64,000 bases of DNA from assembly GCA_015501585.1 (NCBI GenBank), contig JADNRY010000019.1:372001-436000 (forward strand). Direction: 5' to 3'. The notes below the pieces were generated by a model. That model ran no database searches. It was not told the origin of the DNA and saw nothing but the letters and a program-made list of their open reading frames with translations. Shown in pieces: positions 43,031-55,353 of this stretch; position 1 is the first letter of the stretch, and each line of letters opens with the position of its first letter. Source of the stretch: Rhodocollybia butyracea. Lineage: Eukaryota; Basidiomycota; Agaricomycetes; Agaricales; Omphalotaceae. Made by a program: the position numbers and the translations under genes.

Positions 43031-45313
43031 CCTTGTTCCACGCTTCGCCCTAATCAAACACAGCTAGACCTGGAGAACTCGGCCGCTCAATGCCAATAAA
43101 TATCGCATGTCGGACACGGATGGATTAAGTTTCTCCTATTCAAGAAACCTCTCAAGTGTTCCAGAATTGGAGTAATCCCCTTTGTGTATGAGTCTGTCCG
43201 CCTACATTCCGCGTAAGGATCACATCGACGTGTCATACTAGTTTCAGGAAGGAGCTTCTTCTGATTTTATTGTTCCACTGCTTTGGAGATTCACGTAGAA
43301 AGTGCTCCAAACGTCGATGGTATTCTTTCATCAACCTTGTATTCTCAAGATCTGACCATGAAGAAGGACATTAATAACCGACCTACCGCGGGTAATGTTA
43401 GTAAATAGTACTGCTGTGTGGCTGGCGCGTAAGAACAAACAAGTATGCATTTATTTTACCCCCAAGTCGTAGGTGTGTTCTCAGAGGGATCTGTGGCCTC
43501 GTTTTCTTGCCTCATTTCCTTTCTTCGTAGCATCGTGTTCTCTCTTCCACCAGCGTCCTTTCTTGGCCCATTTAATGATCATGATACAAAGTGCTACTTT
43601 GGGATTCTTCCCGCTGTGTTAGCAGTGGAATCCTACGGAATCCAAGATAATAATATAAAAATGGCAGGTGTACATATATCCGCGATGTTCCTGCCAACAA
43701 TTCCTTATCTCCATAATTAAAAGGGACTGATCCGCTTGTCAGACTCTGTCGGGGATTGGAGTGTATGTAATGGGTCCAAGTCCCATTTTTGGCTTCGCTT
43801 TGATTTGCTTAGACTTGCTGATACTTCTTGCTAGCAAATTTTGTTACACAAAGAACTGCGACAGCAACGATAAGACAGATAATATGGTGCATACAGGGAT
43901 CCCCGAGAATTTAGGATGACCCGCAGATCGGTAAATGGCTGTCCGCATGACACTAAAGAAGGACACATGTAAGTATTGTTGAACGTTCATTTTGCTGTAC
44001 ACGCTTCTTGGTTACAGTCAAGCCCATATCATTCAACACCCATGACCCGGCGGAATTCTCTCCGAGGAGAAATTGTCAAGGCACCCAACATGAGCTCAAG
44101 AAGCCCCGACAAAGACAGGAGAACGCCAGGTTAGCTACTAGCCTGCTTGGAGCAAAAGGTATTGGTGCACAAGTATTGAACTTGACGAATATCTGTGTTG
44201 CGCTAGCTGATCTATAGACTGACAGATGGTCGATGGAGCTCAACGCAAAGAGTAATTTGATAACTCTGGTTGAACTACACTTTTTTTGTTTCAACAATCG
44301 TCGGAAATCGGACATTGGGTACCCCGATTCCATGTTCTCTGATTGGGTCCGAGGTCGATGCTGCTCGCAGAAGCGCTGAGCCTTTTTGCTACTTATGCTT
44401 TATTATTTCGATGGAGAGTATTTTTTAATTTGTTGCCACAACGGACTATGGGAGGGCTACTTATTGAATCCTCTCGACATGACGCTGTTAAAGTGCCCCA
44501 GGGAACATAAAACGGGACCCTTGTTCGCTAGCTTAACTAAAAAAACGAGTACGAAACTGAGCTATGTAAAAGCGGTATTTGTACCGGGAAATGTAACATA
44601 CCGACCTGGAGCGTATGAGTCGTCGCGAGGGTGCCCGCTCACCGTCAGCGCTTCAGCAGTCATCCTCGGACCTATAGTAGAACGAGTACTGGGCGCTGGG
44701 CGTGGCGGTGGCAAGTGAACTCGTTCTCAATGCCGGTGAATTAATAATTTTGATCTCCGAACGAGCCGTGTTTTTTTTCCCAGGACTACTATGTTGACTG
44801 AATGTTATCAGATCCAAAACTTTAAAGGTGACTCTTCGAAGAATGCAAGCCACTCCCTAAAAAAACATGAAACCGAGCTTTAGGTTATGTTTCCTGGTAT
44901 TGGAAACGTCGACGGGGACTTGCACTGCCCTAGTTTTTTTTGACTTTTGGGAGATCCGAGGGGAGGCTAGACGGAATATTTGTCGGTCTAGGATGGATAT
45001 TATCTAATAACTCTGCCAGTTTAACTGCGTAGGAAGCGAAGGAGAATGAAATCCCAGGTATTCGATTCATTTGCGCTATTTGCGGACAAGTCGCAGCGAA
45101 TCCCAAAACAGTTTTCCTCCTCCTCCACATTTTTTTCATTCATTAACTTGTTCGGGTCGTACAAAAAGCTTATTTTCTCGTCACATCACGATGAAAATTT
45201 GGGAGATGAATCTCGAAACAAACATCAATGATTCATTTTAAGTCCAACCTCAGGATGTTCCTTTTATATTCTGCGTTTCTCTTCTCAACTTTCCTTGTTT
45301 CTCCCCACAACTA

Positions 45314-48300
45314 ATGGCTCAGTAAGTTCTCCTCCTCCCCAATTTCTTCTCGTTTCTTATATGTTTCTCAGTGACAACAAATCACCGACTACAACGGCCA
45401 ACATCAAGCTCGAAGAACAACCGTCCATGCAGGTCTTTTTCTCCCGCTACTAGACTTTCACTAACGTCTTATAGAAACCCACTCAAGCGCAAGACGCCAC
45501 CCGTCGACGAGAACGCCCCCGCCGCAGCAAAAGATGCTGCTGCCGTCGTCGTTGACGATGATGACGACGACGACGACGACGCTGATGAACATACTGACTT
45601 TCGAGACCAACGTCCTGCGTCTCCCACACAAGTTCGTCCCGGCGAATACGAAGCTGGTTATGTCGTCTGTCCAGCCTGTCACAAGGAAATCTCCTTCCGT
45701 GACGAGCCCACGGGTAAGTTTTCCATTGATCTATGGAACCAGCATCGAGAGTCCTGGTAAGTCTACTCTTATCCTTATTTTTTTCTCTAACCGTATTCCA
45801 CAGCACCGACCTCAATCCCTCCAACGGTAATAGCTCGCCTCGCGTTCGCTTCGCCCAGGATCAGCCTCGCCATCTCATATCGCCGACAATCAATGTATAC
45901 TCTGCTTCTCGTCCAGACCCTACTGATATCTTCTCTCTCGTGACTCACCCTCATCCGCCGACCAAGCGACGAAGGGCAAAGCGCACCGAGGAAGAGCGCA
46001 TTGCCTATCTCCGTGCAGATCCATATGTGGCGCAATTTGAAGCCTACCGAGTCCACTGTAGGAGTTGCGAAAAGTGGATCCGACTAAGACCCAATTCGAC
46101 ATACTGCAGCATCCCCTGGGATGCCCACAGGAAAAGTTGTTTGAGTAAAAAAATGTAAGCTACCAATAAACTATTCCCCTTAATTTTTCACCAAGAACGC
46201 TTCCCATCAGTACCAACAAGAACACCTACGCTCTCGACGAACGCAACTCGTTGTTCTCGAAAGACCCTGACGTGCGCAAGTTTGACGCTGAACGTGTTCT
46301 CTGCGCTGTCTGCGATCAATGGATTCCGATTAATCCAGAAGACCATCTACAGGCCGTACAGACTTGGCTCACTCATCGCGGAGAGTGTGCAAAACGTGCT
46401 GTCGGTGCCGTATCCGGAACTCCTCTACCTGGTCCTAGCAGTGTCCCTTCACTCCACGACCTCCGCTCGAACGTCCCCTCACCTTCTCACTCGAGACGTT
46501 CTCCACATCATCCCACTTCTCCTTCTCATCGAGATATAGACTCTTATCGCCACGCTCCCATCCAACCACACCCGCTTCACACTTACATGCACCGCATTGA
46601 CTTGTCTTCAAAGGAAACCCGCAGTCGACACCATGAGCCCAGCAGCAAAGCTGAGAGGAAGGACAAGCCTGAACCCGTCGAAGACTTGGACGCCGATGCC
46701 GATGTTGACGCCGATGCTGACGCTGACGGCGATCCTGAAAGTGATCTCGAAGCCAGTCAAACCCGTGCCGGTCCCTCACTAGATCAGATACCCGTCAATG
46801 AGAGGAGAATTAGCGACAAACCGCTCAGTTTATCCTCTGTGCTCTCTCAACACCCAGCACCTCCATCCAGCGCTGGATCCATCACTCCTCCCGCATTAGA
46901 CTCCCCTGTCGAAGCCGGGTCTCAATCTGAACCGGTCATTTACTCTCCCGCCGCTGGAATATTTCCTCCAGGGCCTGTAAATGAGTCTCGTCGACGCAAC
47001 GCCGAGCAACGCGCGGCGACTTTACGCGCAGATAGACTAATCAAACATGTGGAACCCAACAGGGTGTTTTGCAGCCTATGTGAGAAATGGGTTCAATTGA
47101 GGCAAGATTCCAGTTATTGTGCGTATCCGTGGTTCCAACATCGAGGAAAGTGTTTGGCAAGATAGTTGAGTGTGTTCTCCATTTTTTTCAACGTTACTGA
47201 CGGATTTTTTCCTCCTCAGTGAACGCAGAGCGCAGAAGTCTGCTGAGATCGAAGATATCAAGAAGAGGCGTGCAATGGGGCCGTTTCGCGGAGTATACAC
47301 GTTATAGGTCTTCCCCATGATCCACAACGCTACGGCCCTCCTCCTCCTTATCCTCCTCGTTCTCACCATCTCTATCATCCGTCTACGTCTCACCATCCTC
47401 ACTACCCATACGGCGGTCCTCCTCATAGAATTTACCCTCCTGAGAACCGCTCGAGTCGAGGACACCACCCTCATCATGCCGGCAACGAAGATGAGCTGGA
47501 GTACTTTTCTGGATCCGAGCAGGGCCCTAGCAACGAAGAGGATGGTATGAATGTTCGCTTCCATTATCGTGGTCTTTCTGCTTCTGCTTCTGCTGCTTCT
47601 GAGGCCAGGTCTGGCTCGGTGGAGTCCATTATAGAAGACGAGGGTTATGCACGTCATCCCAGAGCCATACCACGGTCATATTCCCAGCAGTCCCAGCAGC
47701 AGACCTGTGGGAGTACTGAAGGTGACGTTGATGCCGGTGGAGATGATGTGGACAACAACGATCAAAAAAACGGGGATTCTCGCGCGAGCAGTACCACTAC
47801 AAAACCGGAAGCTGAAGGATCTGAAGAAGTTTGTTTTTTTTTGTCTTCTTGATGTTGTTATGCGAAGCTGATCTTCCATTTTTATCACAGACAAGCCGTA
47901 AAGCATCAACGGGTCAGGGTCAGCCTTCGTCTGAAAGTCGTTCACCATCCATCCGACACCGTCCTATTGCTCCTCGGGATGCACCTCATCCGCTACACTC
48001 CCCTCATCCTCGTAATGAAACCGCAAGCCGTCGAACCCAGCCTCATGGACACTCTCTTGTTTCCATTCCAACATACATGCAACCTGGACGGTCGCACGAC
48101 TTGTACGTTACCAGTGGATCTTCGGGCCCGTATCGACAACAGAGGGAGCGAGAATATATCAGTCATAGTCAAAGTGGTTATTCTCAGGCGCATGGCGGAA
48201 AGGTTTCTCGTGACCGGACCCATCGAGCTTCTCGAGGACAGCAAAGTCAAAGCAACCGCGCGTCTGGCCTGTATACTGGTGGTGCCCTTCCCTCATCTGC

Positions 48301-48659
48301 GTCGGGATCGGGTTCCAAGAAGGGCGTTTTGGCTGATCTTGATTCGTCAGCTGGGAGGTGAGTTATACTTGGGTTAATTTTTTTTCCACATGGGGTTCTG
48401 AACATCTTCCAAACTTTCCAGGAAATACTTCGTCTCGCATTCGGTTGCCTACCTCTTCCAGACGACGTACGACTGCTCCCCAAACTCTTCCGATGAACTA
48501 TCGATATCCGCGCTTGTGGCGTATTTGAACGCCGCTATGCCGATAGATAAACATGAGGACTTTGACACGGCTGAGGTAGTGAGGTGTATTGGTGCGCTAC
48601 GGGACAAGGGGAGGCTATTGTTAGAGGGTGATATTGTTAAGAAAATTAGGAGGGATTAA
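45314..48659 (+). CDS. Protein with four CxxC...W..H..C zinc-finger-like modules
   Basis: Exons: first part 45314-45756 (start uncertain), 45804-46154, 46211-47164, 47220-47828, 47891-48357, 48422-48659; introns at 45757, 46155, 47165, 47829 and 48358 are GT-AG. Four related modules C-x2-C-x3-[IW]...W-x2-H-x3-C: CPACHKEISF..WNQHRESC (about 45669-45805), CRSCEKWIRL..WDAHRKSC (46056-46140), CAVCDQWIPI..WLTHRGEC (46300-46390), CSLCEKWVQL..WFQHRGKC (47072-47155). A poly-Asp run lies near 45556-45590 and a His/Pro-rich, Ser/Gln-rich tail after. The last exon (KYFVSHSVAYLFQ..) is helical. Frame changes by one base near 47277 (GGGG run). The modules probably bind zinc; DNA/chromatin binding is only a guess. 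Could be two genes. Confidence 0.65.
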
Positions 48660-49018
48660 ATGGACTACTGACTGGATTTAGCTGGAGGAAGGACTTGGAG
48701 GGACTTTTTCTTGGACCTACTAATCTATCACTTATATTTCTTGAACCTAGGGCCTGTACGATAGAGATCGGATTTAGTATACTTATCTGCCCCGTTTTCT
48801 TGAGCGTAGCAATTCACTGCGTACACAGAGTGTACTATTGAAAATAGTTCGCTACATCGAGCTGCATGAGAACATGGCAAAAGCATAGATAAACCGTAAC
48901 GCGTTACCAGCAACCGTCGCTCCGGTTCCAAATTAAGCCAAGCGCTTCGGGCGCCTAAATTTATAAGCGAACAAAGTTCCACGCATGAAGTTTCTGTTGC
49001 CGACGACTTGTAACCACC

Positions 49019-50642
49019 ATGAACAAGGACGAAGCCATTCGGTGTCTTGGGATTGCTCAGAAACACCGAGATGCAGGGAACTATTCTTCGGCCCGGAAAT
49101 TCGTCCAGAAATCCATAACTCTCTTCGATACTCCAGAAGCTCATACGTTGCTCCAGTCTATCAATACGGCCGAAGCCGCCTCCGCGTCAAGTTCAACATC
49201 TAATACTGCGCCGTCAAGCTCAGCTTCCGGAGCTGAAACACACCCATCCTCATCAGGCGCTTCGCATAGACATACCCAGTCTGCTAGCTCCGGTAGTACG
49301 CAGGCAAATGGTACGGCAGGAGGTTTAGGAGGAAAGAAAAGAGACTATACCCCTGAACAGCATGCGATGGTCAAGAAGATCAGGGCATGTAAGGTCACCG
49401 AATATTACGAGATTATGTCTTTGAAAAAGGATTGCGAGGAGGCGGAAGTCAAGAAAGCATATAGGAAGGTTCGTTGCGATCATATTTTTTATTTTACGTT
49501 TACTCATGGCATTCTTCAGCTTGCGCTGGCTTTGCATCCAGATAAAAATGGTGCCCCAGGAGCTGATGAAGCGTTCAAAAGTATTTGGGTTTTCTTTTCA
49601 AGGGCTCCTTACTCTGGATCGACTGACATGTCGGTTTTTAGTGGTATCGAAGGCTTTCCAAGTTTTGTCGGGTTAGTTCATTTTCTATTTCGAGTGGACA
49701 TAACTCTGATCTGGATATTAAATAATATAGACCCTCAAAAGCGAAATATATATGATTCAAGTGGCTCAGACCCAGAAGACCGCACAGCACGGCCCTCAGG
49801 ATTTTCATCTTTCGGAGGAGGTGGTGGCGGTCCTACGTTTGACGGCGAAATGAGCCCAGAAGATCTGTTCAATATGTTCTTTGGTGGAGGCGGTACTGCT
49901 TTCGGTGGAGGTGGTTTTGGTGGCGGTCCAGGTAAATTTACATGTTGCTTAATTTCGTATCAGGACTAATCCACCCTTTCTAGTGTTCACGACAACGTTT
50001 GGACCTGGAGGCTTCCGCACCGCGCGTATGGGTGGTGGAGTTCCCCGACACCAAGAGCAGCAACAAGTCCCTCGCTCGGCGTTCATTCAGTTACTTCCTC
50101 TCATCATCTTGTTTGCTATCTCAATGCTTTCTGCACTTCCTAATCTTTTCACAACTCCCCCGGTACCTGATCCAAATTTTTCGTTTTCACCTACGTCAAG
50201 ATATCCTATGGAGCGACATACAGCAACTCGGGATGTCACCTATCACATTAATCCTACAGAGTTTATGAACCACCCTGTTCTGGGTCCTGAGCTCGTGCGA
50301 GACGGCGTCGATTTAAAGGTCGAATATCAAAAGGTGAAGAAGGAAAAGGAATCGAAGAAGGAAGAAGAAAGTAAACCAGAAAAGGAGACAGAGAAGGGAA
50401 AGACCCAAGTGAAGCGGGGTCCTCATATGAAAAGGTTCGAAAAGGACGTTGAGCAGGTGTATATCCAACAAGTGTGGACACAATGCAGACGTGGTCTGGA
50501 TCGCAAGGAGCGCGCAAAGGAAGCGGAAGTAGGGCTATTCGGAATAGGAACAGACTGGGACAAAGTGAGGAAGATTGAGAGCGAGGTAATAGAAGCTTGT
50601 AGCGAGTTGGACCGGTTAGGTGTCGGCAGGAGCCATATATAA
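49019..50642 (+). CDS. ER-membrane J-domain co-chaperone (Hlj1 / DNAJB12-DNAJB14-like)
   Basis: Hsp40 that recruits Hsp70 to the cytosolic face of the ER, with a role in ER-associated degradation. Exons 49019-49468, 49520-49580, 49642-49671, 49731-49931, 49984-50642, joined in frame by GT-AG introns. N-terminus (NKDEAIRCLGIAQKHRDAGN, about residues 2-21) as in the family. J domain: YYEIMSLKKDCEEAEVKKAY, then HPDKN with the catalytic HPD, KAFQVLSDPQKRNIYD. A Gly/Phe-rich region follows, then a single membrane segment (AFIQLLPLIILFAISMLSAL) and the C-terminal domain of this subfamily (formerly DUF1977) with YHINPTEFMNHP and VEQVYIQQVWTQC. Length about 460 residues, complete. Confidence 0.9.
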
Positions 50643-50752
50643 TATCATACATATTGCTCGTAAATTATGCTTTTCGTGTTTATGCCTGGGATTTATTGCA
50701 CAACGCCGACGAATAATAATTGCTTGTACATGACGAGACCAAGTCTAGACCT

Positions 50753-51042
50753 CTACTGTTGTTGCTTCAATTTCTCCCTCTCGAGCTTGAGGTAGAACCG
50801 CTCCTGGCGTTCAACTAGACGAAGTATTAATATCCACATCTAGCTAGGCTCTTAGCCTCTGTACTGACCGTGTTTCAAGTGGTATCCGTACCTAAAGAAC
50901 ACGTGTAAACAAGGACTTTTTGGTTAAAAATAAAAGCTACACACCAGTATGCATAGGCTCCCGCTATTCCAAGGCCAAAACCCATGGAAAGGTCGAAAAT
51001 AAACTGTTTTCTAAGCTTGCCAACGATGGGCTGAATCGGCAT
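50753..51042 (-). CDS. Cytochrome c oxidase subunit VIIa (Cox9-like)
   Basis: 60-residue mitochondrial inner-membrane subunit of complex IV, in three exons: 51042-50945, 50891-50869 (a 23-nt exon), 50814-50753. Introns are 53 and 54 nt, GT-AG. The translation starts MPIQPIVGKLRKQFIFDLSM and continues with GFGLGIAGAYAYWYGYHLK as the membrane segment, then a charged helix with RQERFYLKLEREKLKQQQ. This matches the known Cox9/VIIa pattern (basic N-terminus, GFGLG..Y.YWYG, charged tail). Divergently oriented to the PP2A gene with 214 bp between the starts. Too short to be found by a 60-codon single-exon scan. Confidence 0.88.
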
Positions 51043-51256
51043 TGTTGTGGTTTTGGAGAAAGATGGGCAAATTCGGAGCCATCAAGCTGACTAATTGAGT
51101 GCAGCACAAATCCGTGTCAAAATCCGTGCTGTCATCTCTTCGAATCTGAGCACTATTTCTTTCTTCTTGACCACCACCACAATTTCCGCCCCGATTCTGC
51201 TTTTATTTTGCGCAATTTGCTTTTGCACGCCTTATCTTTAAACCCATACGCAATAA
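51043..51256. promoter_or_regulatory. Shared promoter region of COX7a (minus) and PP2A B55 (plus)
   Basis: 214 bp between two divergent start codons. Pyrimidine-rich stretch ('tttctttcttcttgaccaccaccac') precedes the plus-strand start. Individual sites were not identified. Confidence 0.5.
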
Positions 51257-53008
51257 ATGGAAGACCCCTCGGGCTCTGGCGGCTGGCGATTTGCCCAATG
51301 TTTTGGTGACAAGGGAGAAGTAGAGGATATCACCGAAGGCATGTCGCGATGTTTGGTTAATTTTGTTCTGCGGCGACTTGGAACTGACAGTACACTCTCC
51401 GTAGCTGACATTATCTCTACTGTGGAATTTGACTCTACCGGTAATTATCTCGCCACAGGTGACAAGGGTGGCCGTGTGGTGCTTTTTGAACGGAATGAGA
51501 TGGTATGTTTTCGGTAATCGGCGTTTCGCTCAAGTTTTTGCTGATCGTCCGATAATTCTGGCCTGCAGAAAAAGGGCTGCGAATACAAGTTTTATACAGA
51601 ATTCCAGTCCCATGAACCTGAGTTTGACTATTTAAAATCGCTCGAGATTGAGGAGAAGATCAACAAGATCAAGTGGTGTAAGCGGCAGAATTCTGCACAC
51701 TTTCTGTTATCAACAAATGGTGCGTATCTGGCTCATCGTACGATGTAATTTGCTCTCATATGTTTTGTGCCAGATAAAACAATAAAACTCTGGAAGGTCT
51801 TTGAAAAGTCTTTGCGGGTCGTATCGGAATCGAACCATCATGATGGCCAGCACGCTATCCCAGGCCCTACGATAAGAAGCCATCTCCGCTTGCCTCGCAT
51901 GTCTTTGCAAGACAATATCATCGCCGCCGTGCCCCGCAAGGTGTACTCAAATGCACACGCTTATCATATACATTCCATCTCCGTCAACTCTGACCAAGAA
52001 ACATACATCTCGGCGGACGATTTACGGATCAACCTATGGAACCTGAATATTAGCGACCAGAGCTTTAGTACGTTCGTTCGATTTACTCGGTGCTGAGATG
52101 TTGATTAAATGTGCATCGGCCTTGTAGATATTGTTGATATCAAGCCTGTTAACATGGAAGAACTCACAGAGGTCATCACTGCCACCGAATTCCATCCAAC
52201 GCACTGCAATCTCTTCATGTATTCCAGTTCAAAAAGTAACATCAAGCTTGCTGACATGCGGGACTCTGCCTTGTGTGACAGACATGCAAAATGCAAGTAC
52301 TGATTCTCCGTTGTGTGCCTCTCGTGCTAACCTCCTTCCTTATCGCTGTAGGTTTTGAGGAAGAGGAAGACCCCACGACACGATCCTTCTTTTCAGAGAT
52401 TATCTCCTCCATCTCTGACGTCAAATTCAGTCACGACGGCCGATATATCCTTTCGAGGGACTACCTATCTCTCAAAATCTGGGATGTCAATATGGAGAAT
52501 CGGCCCGTGAAAACCATTCCCATACATGATCATCTCCGCGGCAAACTGTGCGATTTATATGAGAACGATTGTATATTCGACAAATTCGAGTGTGTATGGA
52601 GTGGTGACGACCAGTACGTATTCCCATGTGCTTCATGTGCATTGCTCACACCTCTCGTAGACACGTGTTAACTGGGTCGTACCATAATTATTTCCGGATA
52701 TATGACACAGATACGCTGAACGACGTCGTCTTGCAAGCAGACAAGTCGGCCTTTAAGATTAAGAAGATCGGAGGTGCGGCGCCAGGTCAGAAGATGGGTG
52801 CGAAGAATGGGGCAAGGCCGAACGGGCTGAGGGACATGATGGCACTCGACGCATTGGATTTCAACAAGAAGATCCTGCACGCGAGCTGGCACCCGAAGGA
52901 GGCTACTATCGCTGTAATTATCATTCATTGTCTCTCCCTTTTGTCACTTATCGCTGGCATTTCTAGATTGCCGCGACAAACAATCTCTTCTTGTACAGCG
53001 CTGCATAA
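51257..53008 (+). CDS. PP2A regulatory subunit B (B55 / PR55, Cdc55 family)
   Basis: WD40 propeller that targets protein phosphatase 2A to substrates in cell-cycle and stress control. Exons: 51257-51338, 51405-51502, 51569-51719, 51774-52067, 52128-52292, 52352-52613, 52661-52913, 52967-53008. Signature text: [112 protein letters not shown] and the end [29 protein letters not shown]. Length about 450 residues is standard. Two introns (51339-51404, 52293-52351) begin with GC rather than GT; the others are GT-AG. The frame is intact. Confident. Confidence 0.95.
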
Positions 53009-53638
53009 CGAATCTCGTTCTGCTCCACCGTGTACTCTCCCATTTAGCCGCATAACCTTACGCGAGACCCGCTGGCGGGATAGACGAACCAAGACGACTT
53101 GCAATTCATGGACACTCATCTCAGAGGACAGCACCATTTTTATGACAATACACAAACATTTTGTATCGTGCATTCAGTATCTACAGATTCTTTTTGTTCT
53201 ATACGTTCTACATCTCTACTAATCGTCATACCTTCCTGTCTTTTTTTTATCGTTTTCCTGCTCACAGATTCTTTCCATCCCATTCCTCTCCACCCTCCAC
53301 CTCTATATCCCACCAATCTCTGCTCCCCTGCGCTGCTACTGTTCATGTTTTTGTTCCATCTGTCGTCTTTGCCATCTTTCCTTTCACTGCCCTCGCGCCT
53401 TTCCGTTTTATATAAACCTCCGCCCCATCGCTCATCACTTAATCAACCCACGTATCATATACGTTCCCAAACTCCCTTTTTTCTTATTCGATCTTTCAGT
53501 TTTTTTCGGTCGTTGAAAAGAGGGATCATAGTATGTAGACGAGAAGAAGAGAAGTCAAACAATGAAATGTCTTTCCAAAGCTGTATCATAATACATTTAA
53601 TTTATTTTCGCAAAGTAGAGAGTTTGTCGTCCAAATAT
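53009..53638. other. Convergent 3' region
   Basis: Pyrimidine-rich DNA between two converging genes (PP2A plus strand, F-box minus strand). No gene seen. Confidence 0.5.
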
Positions 53639-55201
53639 TTATTCGGTATGCTCCCTTAAAAACTCCAGCACCTTGACATGTTCTTTCAACCACTCAATGG
53701 GCTCCATATCACCTTTCTCAACCTCAGCTGGCCTCCTAGTCACATTCTTTATCTTTAGGTTAACACTAAGAGGAGCAAATACCCCCTTTTCGCCCTTCCA
53801 CATTGCCAGGCTAGATGCCAAATGCCGCTTGGCTAAGTGGGAGAGGTAGACTGTTTCAATTTCTGGACGTGATGCCACTAATTCGCATAGCCAAAGCAGA
53901 TCTTTTGCGCGTATCGTGTCCAGAGTAACAGTAGTCAGATTTGGCCAATGGGGATAAGGATTGGAGGACTTGGGTCTCGGATCAGACTGTGGAGAGAATG
54001 GTAGCTTCACTGTATCTGCACTGTTCATCGCTAGTATCCTAAAGTCAATCTCCTTGACTAGCAGTGGTCCTGCGATGTTGTTGACCCTCGACCTGAGCTC
54101 ACCTGAGCGGGACCTCGAAAGTGGCTTCCGCGTCGCCTCCGTTTCTGGAAATAGAGACTGCGGTGAGGTGTTGATGAGCTGCAGGTGTTTAACAGAGGGG
54201 AGGCCCAAGTAGAACATGTTCATAAGGATACCCTCACGCAGTGGGTGCTGCATAGCAATTCCGTCGAGGCAGAGGGTGTGTAGGTTGGTGAGAATAGCTG
54301 GGTTAGGAAACGAGGCGGCATCAGGTATAAACATTCCCCCAATCTTGAGATAAGTCAGGTTTGGTGGCGACATGAGCGCTAGCACGCATGTACCAGGAGT
54401 GAAGGTTCTACGAGCGAAGCTCACTATCAACCTTCGCAGCGCAGGGAATACGATCTTGGAATTCGAGAGATCGGCTGCGTTTGTCATTGGATGGAGCCCA
54501 GTCACAGTTAACTCTTCGAGAGTGGACGAATGGAGAGCTAAGTCGCGGAAAGATACCTCGTCGGGAAGTAAATGATGTACTTCGAGCGAGGTCAGGCCAT
54601 GGAAGGGAAATTGGATCGGTGCGCCTCGAACATTCTGGCGTTCAAGACGGGGCGCAGATCTGAAAGTCAGTGGTATAACACTCAAGATTGTGATATAGGT
54701 CTCCGTTGTGGAGAAACGAAGGTAGAAATCTCTAAGCTGAGGAGCATCGACGTTGGCCGCGCGAAGTGGGAGAAGGATGACCTCAGCTTGCGACGGGTCA
54801 GCTGTCGCAGTGAAATATAGTCTTCTCAGACGAGGGATATGAGGGATGAGCACACGTAAAACATCATGTAATGGTTGAAGCGTACTCATGGCCTCAGTAA
54901 TTTCCATGGATACATTCCACTTGAGGTCGATAGTCAAGTCGAACAAACATGACTTGGACCTTTCTAGCCATGTTCTCGTCCATACAACTGGATCCTGATC
55001 GACAGTGTGAAATGGAATCCTAATATTCGTCCACAGTTCTGGACTGCAGTGACAAATTGTTCTCCAGCGTGAGCTGACGCTGGAGTAGGTGAGCAGGCAA
55101 GGCGCGTTTGGGGTTTTGGTGTCAAGCTCCGTCCCGGCGCGAAAGATTTTTGCCAGCAGTTCATTCGGGAGAGAATTGATACTCATAGCTGCAGTGGTCA
55201 C
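53639..55201 (-). CDS. F-box protein with leucine-rich-repeat-like tail
   Basis: Single exon of 520 codons. F-box at about residues 7-50 (INSLPNELLAKIFRAG..SVSSRWRTICHCSPELWTNI), then a long LRR-like region (LFLCLDGIA-type, e.g. NLTYLKIGGMFIP, NLHTLCLDGIAM, HLQLINTSP, NLTTVTLDTIRAKDLLWL). It differs from the plus-strand F-box family in both N-terminus and repeat pattern, lacking the LRSE.GP leader, so it is a different subfamily. Likely an SCF specificity subunit; substrate unknown. It faces the gene at 55354 across 152 bp, which may act as a bidirectional promoter. Confidence 0.85.
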   Translation of the reverse strand: MTTAAMSINSLPNELLAKIFRAGTELDTKTPNAPCLLTYSSVSSRWRTICHCSPELWTNIRIPFHTVDQDPVVWTRTWLERSKSCLFDLTIDLKWNVSMEITEAMSTLQPLHDVLRVLIPHIPRLRRLYFTATADPSQAEVILLPLRAANVDAPQLRDFYLRFSTTETYITILSVIPLTFRSAPRLERQNVRGAPIQFPFHGLTSLEVHHLLPDEVSFRDLALHSSTLEELTVTGLHPMTNAADLSNSKIVFPALRRLIVSFARRTFTPGTCVLALMSPPNLTYLKIGGMFIPDAASFPNPAILTNLHTLCLDGIAMQHPLREGILMNMFYLGLPSVKHLQLINTSPQSLFPETEATRKPLSRSRSGELRSRVNNIAGPLLVKEIDFRILAMNSADTVKLPFSPQSDPRPKSSNPYPHWPNLTTVTLDTIRAKDLLWLCELVASRPEIETVYLSHLAKRHLASSLAMWKGEKGVFAPLSVNLKIKNVTRRPAEVEKGDMEPIEWLKEHVKVLEFLREHTE

Positions 55202-55353
55202 AGAAAGTGAAGCAAAAGCGCAGTAAATCTATATTATATCTGTAACTAGCAGTTAGGGTTCAGGGTGTTCTACAATCAGAAGAATTTAGACAGGACCTGG
55301 CTAATAGAAAAAGTTATTTAAGCGCCCAATTACGCTCTCTTCCACAGATATCG

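Larger units (their letters stand above)
41266..45313. other. Long intergenic region without a supported gene
   Basis: About 4 kb. Open frames are all short and without recognisable motifs. Holds two sets of direct repeats (see 42180-42540 and 42600-43030). No tRNA or transposon ends were found. Confidence 0.5.

Noticed and set aside
41266..45313. Several 60-110 codon open frames as small secreted proteins
   Set aside because: No signal peptide, codon bias or conserved motif stood out, and some overlap tandem non-coding repeats.
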